A DNA stretch of 64,000 bases from the NCBI GenBank assembly GCA_965261315.1, contig CBDHDM010000090.1, forward strand, positions 124,001 through 188,000, in the 5' to 3' direction. The DNA comes from Endozoicomonas sp965261315 (GTDB lineage: Bacteria; Pseudomonadota; Gammaproteobacteria; Pseudomonadales; Endozoicomonadaceae). Under the pieces are notes generated by a model, which saw nothing but the letters and a program-made list of their open reading frames with translations, did no database searches and was not told where the DNA came from. How positions within the stretch are numbered: the stretch's first letter is position 1; every line of letters begins with the position of its first letter. Below, in pieces: positions 50,385 through 59,343 of this stretch. A program made the position numbers and the translations under genes.

Positions 50385-50809
50385 CAATATTTTTCATCGA
50401 AAAATAATTGCTGGGAGGTGTTAGTCACTGTGGATATAAGGCTGTAGTCAGTTGCGAGACAGCAACTGTATGTGGTTTTTACTGAATAGCACCAAAGATT
50501 TGCTTAATTATTAAAGTGAGTTCCGCCTCTAAAAACTTAACCACAGGTTCTGTGGATAACATTGTGAGTCTTATGAGGAAAACCAGAGAAGAGGCCACTG
50601 TTGTTGTTTTGGATATGTGTTGGTTGTTTTTTGATCATCGCTAAAGTTTCTTTTGGTACGGCGACTTCACATATTAGTTCTCCATCCTTTCTCAGAGAGT
50701 ATTCTCCAACAGCCCTTCCTATAGTAAGCTTTGCTCAAACAACGAAATAGAGCGGAAGATCCCGCTCGCCAATAACTACAAAATGACCTGTAAAAGGGAG
50801 ATGACCAAC
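50385..50809. promoter_or_regulatory. Region upstream of the TAXI/TRAP genes
   Basis: There is no gene here. The stretch must contain the promoter of the transporter genes. One consensus DnaA-box sequence (TGTGGATAA, 50551-50559) and a 6-bp hairpin (GAGCGG/CCGCTC near 50752-50769) are present, neither with clear meaning. AGGGAG at 50795-50800 is the ribosome binding site for the ATG at 50810. Confidence 0.4.
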
Positions 50810-51727
50810 ATGAGACGGATAGCTGCCGCTTTCGCAATGCTATTACCCATGATTGCTTTTGCACAAAACTACTCCATTGGAACTGGTGGACAGAGTGGTA
50901 TTTATTACCCCTTTGGTGGCGCGCTTGCCAAAGTCTGGTCGGACGAAGTCAGCAGTATTAACGTCAAAGCTGAGGTGACCGCCGCTTCCGTTGAAAACAC
51001 CATTAAAGTGGTTCGTGGAGATATGCTGGCCGGTATTGCCATGGGAAATGTGGTGATGGACGCTTATCAGGGTGAAGGAAAGTTCCCGGCCAAAATGCCC
51101 GTTAAGGTGTTGTTCGCGCTTTATCCAAACCTTGTTCACCCCATGACATTGCAAAACTCCGACATCCAAAAACTGGAAGACCTGAAAGGTAAGCGCGTTT
51201 CCCTGGGAGCGCCTGGCTCAGGTACTGCCGTTACTTCGGCAGCCTTGTTGAAAACCCTGGGGATTAATCCTGAAAAGGATATCAATGCCGTCTACCTCAA
51301 TTATTCTGAAACCACCAATGCCCTGGCTAATGGCCAGATTGATGCTGGCTTTATTGTTGGCGGGCAGGGTGTGGGTGCGGTTACTCAGATCGCCCTGACC
51401 CATGAACTGCGTGTTATTCCGATCTCTCAGGAAGAAAGTCAGTCATTTATTGCAGAGTACCCAGCCTACAGTGAGTACACCATTCCTGAGGGCATCTATA
51501 ACAATGTGCCAGCCACTGACACGCTGAGTATCTGGAATGTACTGGTTGTGCGTGCAGACATGACAGACGACATGGCTTATGAGCTGACACGTGTCGCCTA
51601 TGAAAATATGGGGGAAGTGCAAAAGGTGGTAAACGTTGCCGAAGCAACTATTCCGGCCAATGCAAAACAGCTTGCTGGCGTTCCCCTGCACCCGGGAGCA
51701 GAGAAGTACCTTAACAGTATTCGATAA
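50810..51727 (+). CDS. TAXI-type TRAP transporter substrate-binding protein
   Basis: This 305-residue periplasmic protein has a signal peptide (MRRIAAAFAMLLPMIAFAQ) and the family start YSIGTGGQSGIYYPFGGALAKVW. LKGKRVSLGAPGSGTAVTSAALL follows at ~125-150, then GQIDAGFIVGG. TAXI proteins deliver small acids to TRAP permeases driven by sodium or proton gradients; the ligand cannot be told. Three in-frame ATGs exist (50783, 50801, 50810); the third has proper spacing from AGGGAG and yields a clean signal peptide. The permease follows after 77 bases. Confidence 0.92.
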   Translation: MRRIAAAFAMLLPMIAFAQNYSIGTGGQSGIYYPFGGALAKVWSDEVSSINVKAEVTAASVENTIKVVRGDMLAGIAMGNVVMDAYQGEGKFPAKMPVKVLFALYPNLVHPMTLQNSDIQKLEDLKGKRVSLGAPGSGTAVTSAALLKTLGINPEKDINAVYLNYSETTNALANGQIDAGFIVGGQGVGAVTQIALTHELRVIPISQEESQSFIAEYPAYSEYTIPEGIYNNVPATDTLSIWNVLVVRADMTDDMAYELTRVAYENMGEVQKVVNVAEATIPANAKQLAGVPLHPGAEKYLNSIR

Positions 51728-51744
51728 TTAACGGCATTTAAGCT

Positions 51745-51772
51745 CAGTGGTAACGGTTAAACGTTATCACTG
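51745..51772 (+). promoter_or_regulatory. Intercistronic hairpin between TRAP receptor and permease genes
   Basis: The arms CAGTGGTAACG and CGTTATCACTG (one mismatch, G-T in RNA) enclose a 6-base loop. No T-run follows. Hairpins here often protect the upstream receptor mRNA or attenuate the permease. Confidence 0.5.
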
Positions 51773-51804
51773 GGTCCCTTCCAATATTCTGGCGGACGAA
51801 TGAT

Positions 51805-53694
51805 ATGAGCAGGCTTAATCAGGTCTTGGGCTATTTGTTATTGGCTCTTGCAGTGATGCTGTCAGTATTCCAGATCTGGCAGGGCGTGACCTCAACCATT
51901 TCCGCAACGTACTTTCGACCTGCCCACCTGACGTGGGTCATTGTGTTGATTTTTCTTCACTATCCCTTAATAAAAAGCCTTCGAATTAAAAAAGATAAAC
52001 CTCGCCTTTTTGCTGCTGGCCGGGTGATCGACCTGGCACTGTGTACATTGGCCGTATTTGCAGGCTATCGAATTATTCAGTTTGACTACAACGACATCAA
52101 TTACCTGCTATTTGGTCTCGTGAAAATGGACCTGATTGCCGGCGCTGTTTTTTCGGTTTTACTGCTGGAAGCTTGCCGTCGAACGGTGGGCTGGGTCATG
52201 GTGATCATCGCCGGTATCTTTCTGGCTTACAGTGCATTGGGTGATTTGCTTCCAGGTGTTCTGGCTACCAAGGCCTACAGTCTTCAGGAATTGGTGCAGT
52301 TCCAGATCTTTTCCAGTAACGGCATTTTTGGCTCAGCATTGGGGATAGCAGCAACAACCGTCTTTATTTTTGTGTTGTTTGGTGCTTTTCTCGAAGTCAC
52401 CGGTGCGGGTAAGTTTTTTATCGATCTGGCTTTTGCTATTGCCGGTAAGTATCGAGGTGGGCCAGCCAAAGCGGCGGTGATTGCTTCTGCCGGACTGGGT
52501 TCTATTTCAGGCTCAGCCATTGCTAATACAGTGACGACAGGCTCAATCACCATCCCAATGATGAAGCGATTGGGGTATAAACCCGAGCAGGCAGCAGGCA
52601 TTGAGGCAGCAGCGTCAACCGGTGGGCAGATCATGCCGCCGATTATGGGAGCGGGCGCTTTTGTCATGGCGCAGTTTACCGGTGTGCCCTACAGCGACAT
52701 TATGGTTGCCTCCATTGTGCCAGCGCTACTCTATTTTTTCTGCACACTACTGTATGTCCATATCATGGCCTGCAAGCTGGATCTTCAGACGGTCAGTCGC
52801 ACAGAAGCAGTGCTTAAGGTGATGAAACAGGGCGCACACTTCCTGATTCCGCTGGTGCTGATTACTTCACTGCTGATGATGGGGTATTCACCCTTGCTGG
52901 TGGGTGTGGCGGGTTGTGCCGCCATTCTGGTGACCGCTGCTTTACGCAGACACAGTCGTGTCAGTATTCCCAAAGTCATTGAGGGTATGAAAGCGGGTGC
53001 ATTATTAGCACTTCCTATTTCTGCGGCCTGTGGTGCTGCCGGTATTATTGTCGGCGTGGTTGGTCAAACCGGAATTGGCCTGCAATTTACCCAGTTTGTT
53101 ATGGCGCTTTCCGGTGGTTACCTGTTCACCGCTTTATTGTTGATCAGCCTTGTTGCACTGATTCTGGGTATGGGGTTGCCGGTCACGGCTGCGTATATTG
53201 TTCTTGCGGTTATCGCTGTGCCTCTGCTAGGTGATTTTGGTTTGCCACTGTTAACCTCCCACCTGATTATTTTCTGGCTGTCACAAACGTCTAACGTAAC
53301 ACCACCCATTGCCCTTGCTGCATTTGCAGGAGCCGGTGTGGCCAATGCCAACCCAATGAAAGCCTCGGTTGAGGCATTTAAGCTTGCTGCGGGTTTGTTT
53401 GTCATTCCGATTATGATGGCTTATACCGGGCTGATTAATACAACTGAAGACCCGCTGGGTCTGGTGTTGGCAACACTCCAAACTGCAGCCATTATTATTG
53501 CCATGGCAATGACCATTGAAGGCTATTTGCTAAGAAAACTGACTGTTTGGGAAAGGCTTGTGTCTTCAGCAAGCCTGCCAGTATTGCTATTTAATCCATA
53601 TGGAGGTGCATTACTGGGGGCACTAGTCGTTATGGTATTGGTTGCCCTGCAATGGCGAATGGGGGCAAAGCAAAGCCCGCAAATCACAAGCTAA
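51805..53694 (+). CDS. TRAP transporter permease, fused small and large subunits (DctQM type)
   Basis: This 629-residue polytopic membrane protein has an N-terminal 4-helix DctQ-like part (~1-150) joined to the large DctM-like part, as is usual for TAXI systems. Signature sequences of the large subunit are GSISGSAIANTVTTGSITIP, EAAASTGGQIMPPIMGAGAF and LILGMGLPVTAAYIVLAV. With the receptor gene upstream it forms a complete secondary transporter. It converges with pilC across 65 bases that contain a run of eleven G. Confidence 0.95.
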   Translation: MSRLNQVLGYLLLALAVMLSVFQIWQGVTSTISATYFRPAHLTWVIVLIFLHYPLIKSLRIKKDKPRLFAAGRVIDLALCTLAVFAGYRIIQFDYNDINYLLFGLVKMDLIAGAVFSVLLLEACRRTVGWVMVIIAGIFLAYSALGDLLPGVLATKAYSLQELVQFQIFSSNGIFGSALGIAATTVFIFVLFGAFLEVTGAGKFFIDLAFAIAGKYRGGPAKAAVIASAGLGSISGSAIANTVTTGSITIPMMKRLGYKPEQAAGIEAAASTGGQIMPPIMGAGAFVMAQFTGVPYSDIMVASIVPALLYFFCTLLYVHIMACKLDLQTVSRTEAVLKVMKQGAHFLIPLVLITSLLMMGYSPLLVGVAGCAAILVTAALRRHSRVSIPKVIEGMKAGALLALPISAACGAAGIIVGVVGQTGIGLQFTQFVMALSGGYLFTALLLISLVALILGMGLPVTAAYIVLAVIAVPLLGDFGLPLLTSHLIIFWLSQTSNVTPPIALAAFAGAGVANANPMKASVEAFKLAAGLFVIPIMMAYTGLINTTEDPLGLVLATLQTAAIIIAMAMTIEGYLLRKLTVWERLVSSASLPVLLFNPYGGALLGALVVMVLVALQWRMGAKQSPQITS

Positions 53695-53712
53695 CACTGA
53701 TAGTAGAAGATT

Positions 53713-53723
53713 GGGGGGGGGGG
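53713..53723. repeat. Run of eleven G between convergent genes
   Basis: An uninterrupted G11 tract lies in the 65-base gap between the TRAP permease stop and the pilC stop. Homopolymers of this length slip readily during replication. It is not inside a gene, so no phase-variation effect on a protein is evident. Confidence 0.9.
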
Positions 53724-53759
53724 AGCTTTGCCCATCCCCTGATCTTTGAACAGTTGGCA

Positions 53760-54980
53760 TTAAACCACAGAACCCAACTGGAATATTGGCAGGTACATGG
53801 CAATAATCAGTCCACCAACCAGTACGCCGAGTACCGACATGATTATGGGTTCCATCAGGCTGGTCAGACCATCCACCATGTTATCCACTTCATTTTCGTA
53901 AAAATTGGCAACTTTCTCGAGCATCTCATCCAGAGAGCCAGATTCTTCACCGATAGAAACCATCTGTACTGCCATAGCGGGGAATATTCCGGAGCTTTTC
54001 ATGGCAAATTGTAACTGCTGACCCGTGGATACATCTTCTTTTATCTTTTTTGCAGCATCCGCATAAACCACATTACCTGCAGCGCCTGCCACAGAGTCAA
54101 GAGCATCCACAAGGGGAACCCCTGCAGCGAATGTAGTCGCCAATGTTCGACCAAAGCGGGCAACGGCAGATTTATCCAGTATTTCACCAATAATAGGCAG
54201 CTTGAGCACAATGCGATCCAGAGTATCTCTGGCTGCTTTGGATGATTTCAGAGTGCGTTTTAACAGGAAGCCTGCAACCACCATAACACCTAAGACGATA
54301 TGCCAATAACTCTGGACGACTTCAGAGATGTTGATTACAACTTGCGTAAAGGCCGGCAACTCAGCACCAAAGCCCTGGAAAACCTCTTCAAATTGAGGCA
54401 CTACCTTCACCAGAAGAATCACGGTAACAACGAACGCAATACAGACTACTGCGATTGGGTAATTCATCGCTTTTTTGATTTTTGCTTTGAGCGCCTCGGT
54501 TTTTTCTTTATAGGTCGCGATTCGATCAAGCAATGTTTCAAGAGCTCCAGACTGTTCACCAGAGGAAACAAGGCTGCAGTATAGGTCATCAAAATAATCC
54601 GGGTGTTTCCTGAGGGAGTCTGCAAATGTACTGCCTGAGGCCACTTCGTTCTTGATCTTGCCAACCAGATCCCGCATCGACTCTTTTTCAATACCACCGG
54701 CGGTAATATCAAATGCCTGAATAAGTGGTACCCCAGCCTTCATCATGGTCGCCATCTGGCGGGTAAAAAGAGCGATATCCATGGGTTTTATCTTTCCGCC
54801 ACCACCAAGCCCCAGAGAGGGGCCCTTTTTACCCACTTTTGTGGCTAGAATACCCTGCTTTCTAAGTTCAGCTTTAACCAGCGCGATACTGGAACTCTGC
54901 ATTTCCCCTTTGGTCTTTTTGCCGGCTTTATCTTTACCCTGCCAGACAAACGTGACTAGTTTGGTTGGTTTTGCGGCCAT
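53760..54980 (-). CDS. pilC: Type IV pilus inner-membrane platform protein PilC
   Basis: PilC (406 aa) is the membrane platform on which PilB and PilT act to add or remove pilin. Two GspF domains show LFTRQMATMMKAGVPLIQAFD (~70-90) and the repeat RFGRTLATTFAAGVPLVDALD (~270-290). Three membrane helices are visible (~170-195, ~220-240, ~375-400). The ribosome binding site is weak. In most relatives pilB precedes and pilD follows; here the neighbours are apaH and the TRAP permease, so the gene has been separated from pilB. Confidence 0.97.
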   Translation of the reverse strand: MAAKPTKLVTFVWQGKDKAGKKTKGEMQSSSIALVKAELRKQGILATKVGKKGPSLGLGGGGKIKPMDIALFTRQMATMMKAGVPLIQAFDITAGGIEKESMRDLVGKIKNEVASGSTFADSLRKHPDYFDDLYCSLVSSGEQSGALETLLDRIATYKEKTEALKAKIKKAMNYPIAVVCIAFVVTVILLVKVVPQFEEVFQGFGAELPAFTQVVINISEVVQSYWHIVLGVMVVAGFLLKRTLKSSKAARDTLDRIVLKLPIIGEILDKSAVARFGRTLATTFAAGVPLVDALDSVAGAAGNVVYADAAKKIKEDVSTGQQLQFAMKSSGIFPAMAVQMVSIGEESGSLDEMLEKVANFYENEVDNMVDGLTSLMEPIIMSVLGVLVGGLIIAMYLPIFQLGSVV

Positions 54981-55141
54981 ATTATGCGCGATCCATAGCT
55001 GTTCTGCTTGATTGGCAGATTATAAGTTCACTTTCCCAAAGTTTATATCAGAGCGATCACAAATGCTGACAATCCTCTGAAAATGAGAACTGATTATTGT
55101 TTGTTTCGGTCAATTTCAGGCAGTCATTAATCAGGCGCCTG

Positions 55142-55948
55142 TTATTGGCTGAATACCTCGGTTCGCTCGAAACTATCTACATTGATGGCTGTCAGACTTT
55201 TGCCCCAGACGCAGCCAGTATCTATAGCGTGGATATTGTCATGGCCGCTAATGCCTTCCAGGGCTGCCCAGTGACCAAAAATGATGTGTTCCTGGTAGCA
55301 GGGGCTTTGTGGAAAAGTAAACCAGGGTGCATAACCCTCTTGAGGTGTAGAGCCCTTGCTCTCAAGGTCCAGCATGCCTTGAGCGTTACAGAAGCGCATT
55401 TGTGTCAGATAGGATGCGGTCAGTCGCAGTTTTTTCTTTAGCTTAAGTTCATCACTCCATGGGTGCGGTTTATTGCTTTTGAAGATTTTTTTGAGCCATT
55501 TGACATAGTCCTCAGAGCGGAGAGCCTGCTCCAGATGTCGGGCCTCTTCAATCGCCTGCTCAATAGTCCAAATTGGAGGAATGCCAGCGTGAACCATGGT
55601 GATGTTTCGTTGAGCATCGTGGTGAAGCATGGGGCGATAGCGTAACCACTGGATCAGTTCATCGGCGTCGGGTGCATCCAGTAGCTCAGCCAGCGTATCT
55701 TTACTCTTCAGCTTGCGAATACCACAGGCGGCGGCCAGCAGGTGCAGGTCATGGTTTCCAAGAACCGCTGTGCAGCTGTTCTCAAGACTCTTCAGGTATC
55801 TGAGGGTGGCAAGGGAGTCTGGTCCTCGATTGACCATATCGCCGGCAACCCAGAGACAGTCGTTTTCTGGATTAAACTTGAGTTTGTCTAACAGGCGACG
55901 AAGAGGGTCATAGCAACCCTGTATATCCCCAACAGCATAAGTAGCCAT
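55142..55948 (-). CDS. apaH: Diadenosine tetraphosphatase (symmetrical)
   Basis: ApaH (268 aa) hydrolyses Ap4A to two ADP and can also remove NpN caps from RNA. The metallophosphatase motifs GDIQGCYD, AGDMVNRGPDSLATL and LGNHDLHLL are all intact, and the C-terminal FGHWAALEG is typical. I chose the ATG at 55948 with AGGAAG upstream; an in-frame TTG one codon earlier is less likely. It follows rsmA by 57 bases; apaG, which normally lies between them, is absent. Confidence 0.96.
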   Translation of the reverse strand: MATYAVGDIQGCYDPLRRLLDKLKFNPENDCLWVAGDMVNRGPDSLATLRYLKSLENSCTAVLGNHDLHLLAAACGIRKLKSKDTLAELLDAPDADELIQWLRYRPMLHHDAQRNITMVHAGIPPIWTIEQAIEEARHLEQALRSEDYVKWLKKIFKSNKPHPWSDELKLKKKLRLTASYLTQMRFCNAQGMLDLESKGSTPQEGYAPWFTFPQSPCYQEHIIFGHWAALEGISGHDNIHAIDTGCVWGKSLTAINVDSFERTEVFSQ

Positions 55949-56005
55949 CAACTTTTCTTCCTGAGAGAGTCCTTAAGCGCTTTTCTGGAACGCAGCCTGT
56001 AAAGG

Positions 56006-56806
56006 TTATCTGTCGATCAGGTAATCGGCAATCCGGACGAAATCGGCAAGGGTTAATACCTCTGGTCTGGCAGAAGGGTCTATGGCGAGTGTCTCAAGTT
56101 CTTCTACCTTGAGGTGCTGTTTCAGGGTATTACGGATGGTTTTACGTCGTTGGCTGAAAGCGTCGCGAACAATCAGAGCCAGTTTCTCAACATCCTTGCA
56201 GGGGTGAGGGAGTTCGCAATGTGGCGTCATACGCACAATGGCAGAGTCAACCTTGGGTGCGGGTTTAAATGCTCCCGGCCCTACGGTAAAAAGGTAATCT
56301 ACTTTGCAGTAGTACTGGGTCATAATACCCAGTCGGCCATAGTGCTTTTCACCGGGTCTGGCAGCGAGGCGCTGAACCACTTCTTTTTGCAGCATGAAGT
56401 GCATATCTTTAATCATGCTTTCAAAGCTTAATAAATGGAAAATTAACGGGGTTGAGATGTTATAGGGCAGGTTACCTATAATTCTCAAGGGGCGTTCATC
56501 GTTTTTAATACTGGAAAAGTCAAACTTCAGAGCATCCGCTTCGTGAATTCGAAAGTTCGGGTTCAACCCAAAACGGAGAAGCAGGGTGGGAATCAGATCC
56601 CGGTCCAGTTCTACGACATCCAGCTCGCCAGAACGCTCCAGTATACCAGCCGTCAAAGCCCCCTGGCCGGGGCCAATCTCCACCAGATGCTCACCCTGTT
56701 TGGGGTGAATAGACGCAATAATTTCATTGATTACGCCATGGTCATGGAGAAAGTTCTGGCCAAAACGCTTTCGGGCCTTATGGTAGGGGACATCGGTCTG
56801 AGACAT
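56006..56806 (-). CDS. rsmA: 16S rRNA dimethyladenosine transferase RsmA (KsgA)
   Basis: This 266-residue enzyme dimethylates A1518 and A1519 of 16S rRNA during small-subunit maturation. It has the N-terminal KRFGQNFL, SAM-binding VEIGPGQGALTAG, and the catalytic NLPYNIST motif near residue 115. The C-terminal SQRRKTIRNTL is also diagnostic. Its place upstream of apaH is standard; the upstream neighbour is an inserted kinase gene rather than pdxA. Confidence 0.97.
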   Translation of the reverse strand: MSQTDVPYHKARKRFGQNFLHDHGVINEIIASIHPKQGEHLVEIGPGQGALTAGILERSGELDVVELDRDLIPTLLLRFGLNPNFRIHEADALKFDFSSIKNDERPLRIIGNLPYNISTPLIFHLLSFESMIKDMHFMLQKEVVQRLAARPGEKHYGRLGIMTQYYCKVDYLFTVGPGAFKPAPKVDSAIVRMTPHCELPHPCKDVEKLALIVRDAFSQRRKTIRNTLKQHLKVEELETLAIDPSARPEVLTLADFVRIADYLIDR

Positions 56807-57049
56807 GAGGAGTATTGCTCAACTGGGGAGAAACTATCCGTGACAGTCAGCTATGAAAATGGGGGTCATGGATGCCTGTCAAACCGGTAATGATAACTTT
56901 ATGCAGTAGCTTTGGCTAGGAGGCTGTTTGAGAATAGACTGCCTCTACTGCAGTGGTAGAAAATTGGTCCGAATTTTTTCTGGCATCCTCACTACGGGCG
57001 CTATTCTTGGGTCGCTTCCCGGGAGCCTTTCAGGCTTATGCGGGTAATA

Positions 57050-58192
57050 TTACTTCTCTATGCCAACATCATTCTGAAGTGCTTTAAATCTGGAGAAGGC
57101 TTCACGGGCCGTTATTCTCAACGAGGGATTTCTAGTCGTCATATCTATTAGTAATTGAGTCAGGTTCTCAGCATTTTTCTCGGAGAGATAGCCTTGGTTG
57201 TGTAATTTATTTGCCAACGTTTTAATATAGTTAACAATTAACTTCCGCTGTTCTTTTTGCTGTTTCTTTGGCTGGTGTGCAAGCTTTATCTGCCTCGGCA
57301 GTCGTTTTGTGATTTTTCCTGCCAGGTTTTGTGAGTCTATGGCCAGGAATTCCTTGTGTTCTACCACGTATTTATCAATTCCCCGCCCCGTGCCTGTTAC
57401 TCCCGACTCCCGGTCTTCTTCTGGAATGGGTAGCAGGCAGCCGTTGTTATCCAATACATTCCCCGTTTCCTCAAGTGCCCGGATAATCAGCAGGGCGCTG
57501 CCATACACGTCGCCTTTTATACTCAGTACTCCTTCTGGTGGGCAAAATCTCAGGTTGCCTTTATACATTCTGGTTTTATTGTCGGGGAGCTTTTCTGTTT
57601 TACCAAAGTCTGCAATTTTTAAAGAGCCGTCGTCATAGGTAAGACAATTCTCAGGCTTGAGATCTCCATGGGCCATATCTGCTCCATGGAGGTTCATCAA
57701 ACCATCGAGGTATTGCACACAATAAACAAGGCGCTGGCCAAAGGAGGTTGCTTTATTTTGAATGGTTGCTTCCAGGTCGCCAGCGGCTTTTGCTGTTTCC
57801 AGTGAGAATTGATCGTCAATCCTATCCTGACCGGTTAGTGGCTTCATATCGACAGCAAGATGAGTTGAATCAGAAACAGAGCGTTTTATTTCCTGTGTCT
57901 TTTGATATTCCTGTTTAAGTGCTGATTTTCTAGAATATAATCCGAAAAACTTCCTGACCGGGATGTATACAACGACTTTGCGATCATTGAGGCTTTTGGC
58001 CTCAAATACTTGTTTGTCAGCTCCTCTGGCTATTAGCGTATATTTTGGTTCTATGCAGGATACTGAGTAACTTTTTCTCTGGGAAAAGCCTCTCCAAATA
58101 CCTTTTTTTTCCGGTAAGTCGGTGCGAGCTGGTTGCTCTGCTGCAGGTACTGGTGACGGCGGCGCAGATGGAGGATTGATCTCATTTGGCAT
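57050..58192 (-). CDS. Eukaryote-like Ser/Thr protein kinase, atypical
   Basis: This 380-residue protein has a Pro-rich N terminus (NPPSAPPSPVPAA) and a kinase domain (~50-375). Seen are a loop GADKQVFEA (57-65), the catalytic loop HGDLKPEN (175-182; HRD is changed to HGD, Asp, Lys and Asn kept), DFG (195-197), CPPEG for APE (217-221) and GDVYG (227-231). In strand beta-3 the usual invariant Lys appears replaced (KVVVYIPV, Tyr76). There is no signal or membrane segment. It lies between pdxA and rsmA, which are normally adjacent, suggesting insertion. A role in host interaction or internal signalling is only inference. Confidence 0.82.
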   Translation of the reverse strand: MPNEINPPSAPPSPVPAAEQPARTDLPEKKGIWRGFSQRKSYSVSCIEPKYTLIARGADKQVFEAKSLNDRKVVVYIPVRKFFGLYSRKSALKQEYQKTQEIKRSVSDSTHLAVDMKPLTGQDRIDDQFSLETAKAAGDLEATIQNKATSFGQRLVYCVQYLDGLMNLHGADMAHGDLKPENCLTYDDGSLKIADFGKTEKLPDNKTRMYKGNLRFCPPEGVLSIKGDVYGSALLIIRALEETGNVLDNNGCLLPIPEEDRESGVTGTGRGIDKYVVEHKEFLAIDSQNLAGKITKRLPRQIKLAHQPKKQQKEQRKLIVNYIKTLANKLHNQGYLSEKNAENLTQLLIDMTTRNPSLRITAREAFSRFKALQNDVGIEK

Positions 58193-58328
58193 AAGCGCAT
58201 TGGACTTCCATGTTAAGATTGATATTCAAGACTTCACAGGCAATATTTTTTTATCGACATCAATACTTAATCCATGAGAATCAATGTTCGGATTTTTTGC
58301 AGTAGGTTAGTGGTAGTCCGACAGGCTC

Positions 58329-59342
58329 TTAGCCGCAGGAGGGGGTGGTCATATCCAGTGCTGTTTTAATAGCAGTATACAAACTGCCAAGGTCAATGTT
58401 TCCAGTCCCTGCCAGATCGAGAGCGGTACCGTGGTCCACGGAGGTTCGCACAATGGGAAGTCCCAGGGTGATATTAACCGCCTGTCCAAACCCCTTGTAT
58501 TTCAGAACGGGTAATCCCTGATCGTGATACATGGCCAAAACGGCATCAGCCTGTTGTAGCAGCTTGGGATTGAACAGGGTGTCAGCAGGTAGTGGCCCGG
58601 TAAGGTTCATCCCTTGGGCTCTGCAATTTTGCAGAACGGGAATGATGGTGTCAATTTCTTCCATTCCTAGGTGGCCGCCTTCGCCAGCATGAGGGTTCAG
58701 TCCACATACAAGGATATGGGGGGAAGGGATACCAAACTTATTTTGTAACTCCCGGTGAAGAATTTCTATAACTTGCGTCAGAGAGTGCCGGGTAATAGCT
58801 GAAGAAACCTGAGACAGTGGAAGGTGGGTAGTGGCAAGAGCGACCCTCAACCCTTCTGTAGCGAGCATCATTACGACTTTTTCAGTGTGGGTCTGCTCAG
58901 CGAGGAATTCGGTGTGACCACTGAAAGGAATGCCGGCATTATTAATCACTTCTTTGTTGACCGGACCCGTGACCATTCCATCAAAAAGACCACTCACACA
59001 GCCCTGAAGAGCCAGTGTCAGTGTATCAAGTACATACTGACCATTAGCCGGGTTAATGATACCTGGTTTTGTAGGGCAGGCCATGCTGACCGGTGCAACC
59101 AGCAGCGTGTTTCTTTCGGCTGGCTCACGGCTAGCCGGGTTGAAGAGCTGGAGGTTTACGGAAAGCCCCAGCTCCTTTGCACGTTGCGCCAGAAGCTCAG
59201 GATCTGCGGCTATTACCAGTTGAGTGGGTTTGGAAAACTCATGGCCAAGCATCAGGCAAAGATCCGGCCCAATGCCTGCCGGCTCCCCGGCGGTGATCAC
59301 CAGCCGGGGATGAGAGGGTTCGATACTGGGCGAGAGATCCAT
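58329..59342 (-). CDS. pdxA: 4-hydroxythreonine-4-phosphate dehydrogenase
   Basis: PdxA (337 aa) is an NAD- and metal-dependent enzyme of pyridoxal phosphate synthesis. The motifs ITAGEPAGIGPDLCL, GHTEFLAEQT (metal His), NPHAGEGGHLG and AMYHDQGLPVLKYKGFGQAVN are intact. I chose the ATG at 59342, one base after the surA stop, giving MDLSPSIEPS; an upstream in-frame ATG at 59411 lies inside surA. The surA-pdxA order is conserved. Confidence 0.97.
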   Translation of the reverse strand: MDLSPSIEPSHPRLVITAGEPAGIGPDLCLMLGHEFSKPTQLVIAADPELLAQRAKELGLSVNLQLFNPASREPAERNTLLVAPVSMACPTKPGIINPANGQYVLDTLTLALQGCVSGLFDGMVTGPVNKEVINNAGIPFSGHTEFLAEQTHTEKVVMMLATEGLRVALATTHLPLSQVSSAITRHSLTQVIEILHRELQNKFGIPSPHILVCGLNPHAGEGGHLGMEEIDTIIPVLQNCRAQGMNLTGPLPADTLFNPKLLQQADAVLAMYHDQGLPVLKYKGFGQAVNITLGLPIVRTSVDHGTALDLAGTGNIDLGSLYTAIKTALDMTTPSCG

Positions 59343-59343
59343 A

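Noticed and set aside
50551..50559. Consensus DnaA box (TGTGGATAA)
   Set aside because: It is a single box with no cluster of further boxes, no AT-rich unwinding region beside it and no dnaA/gidA-type gene nearby, so it is not evidence for an origin.
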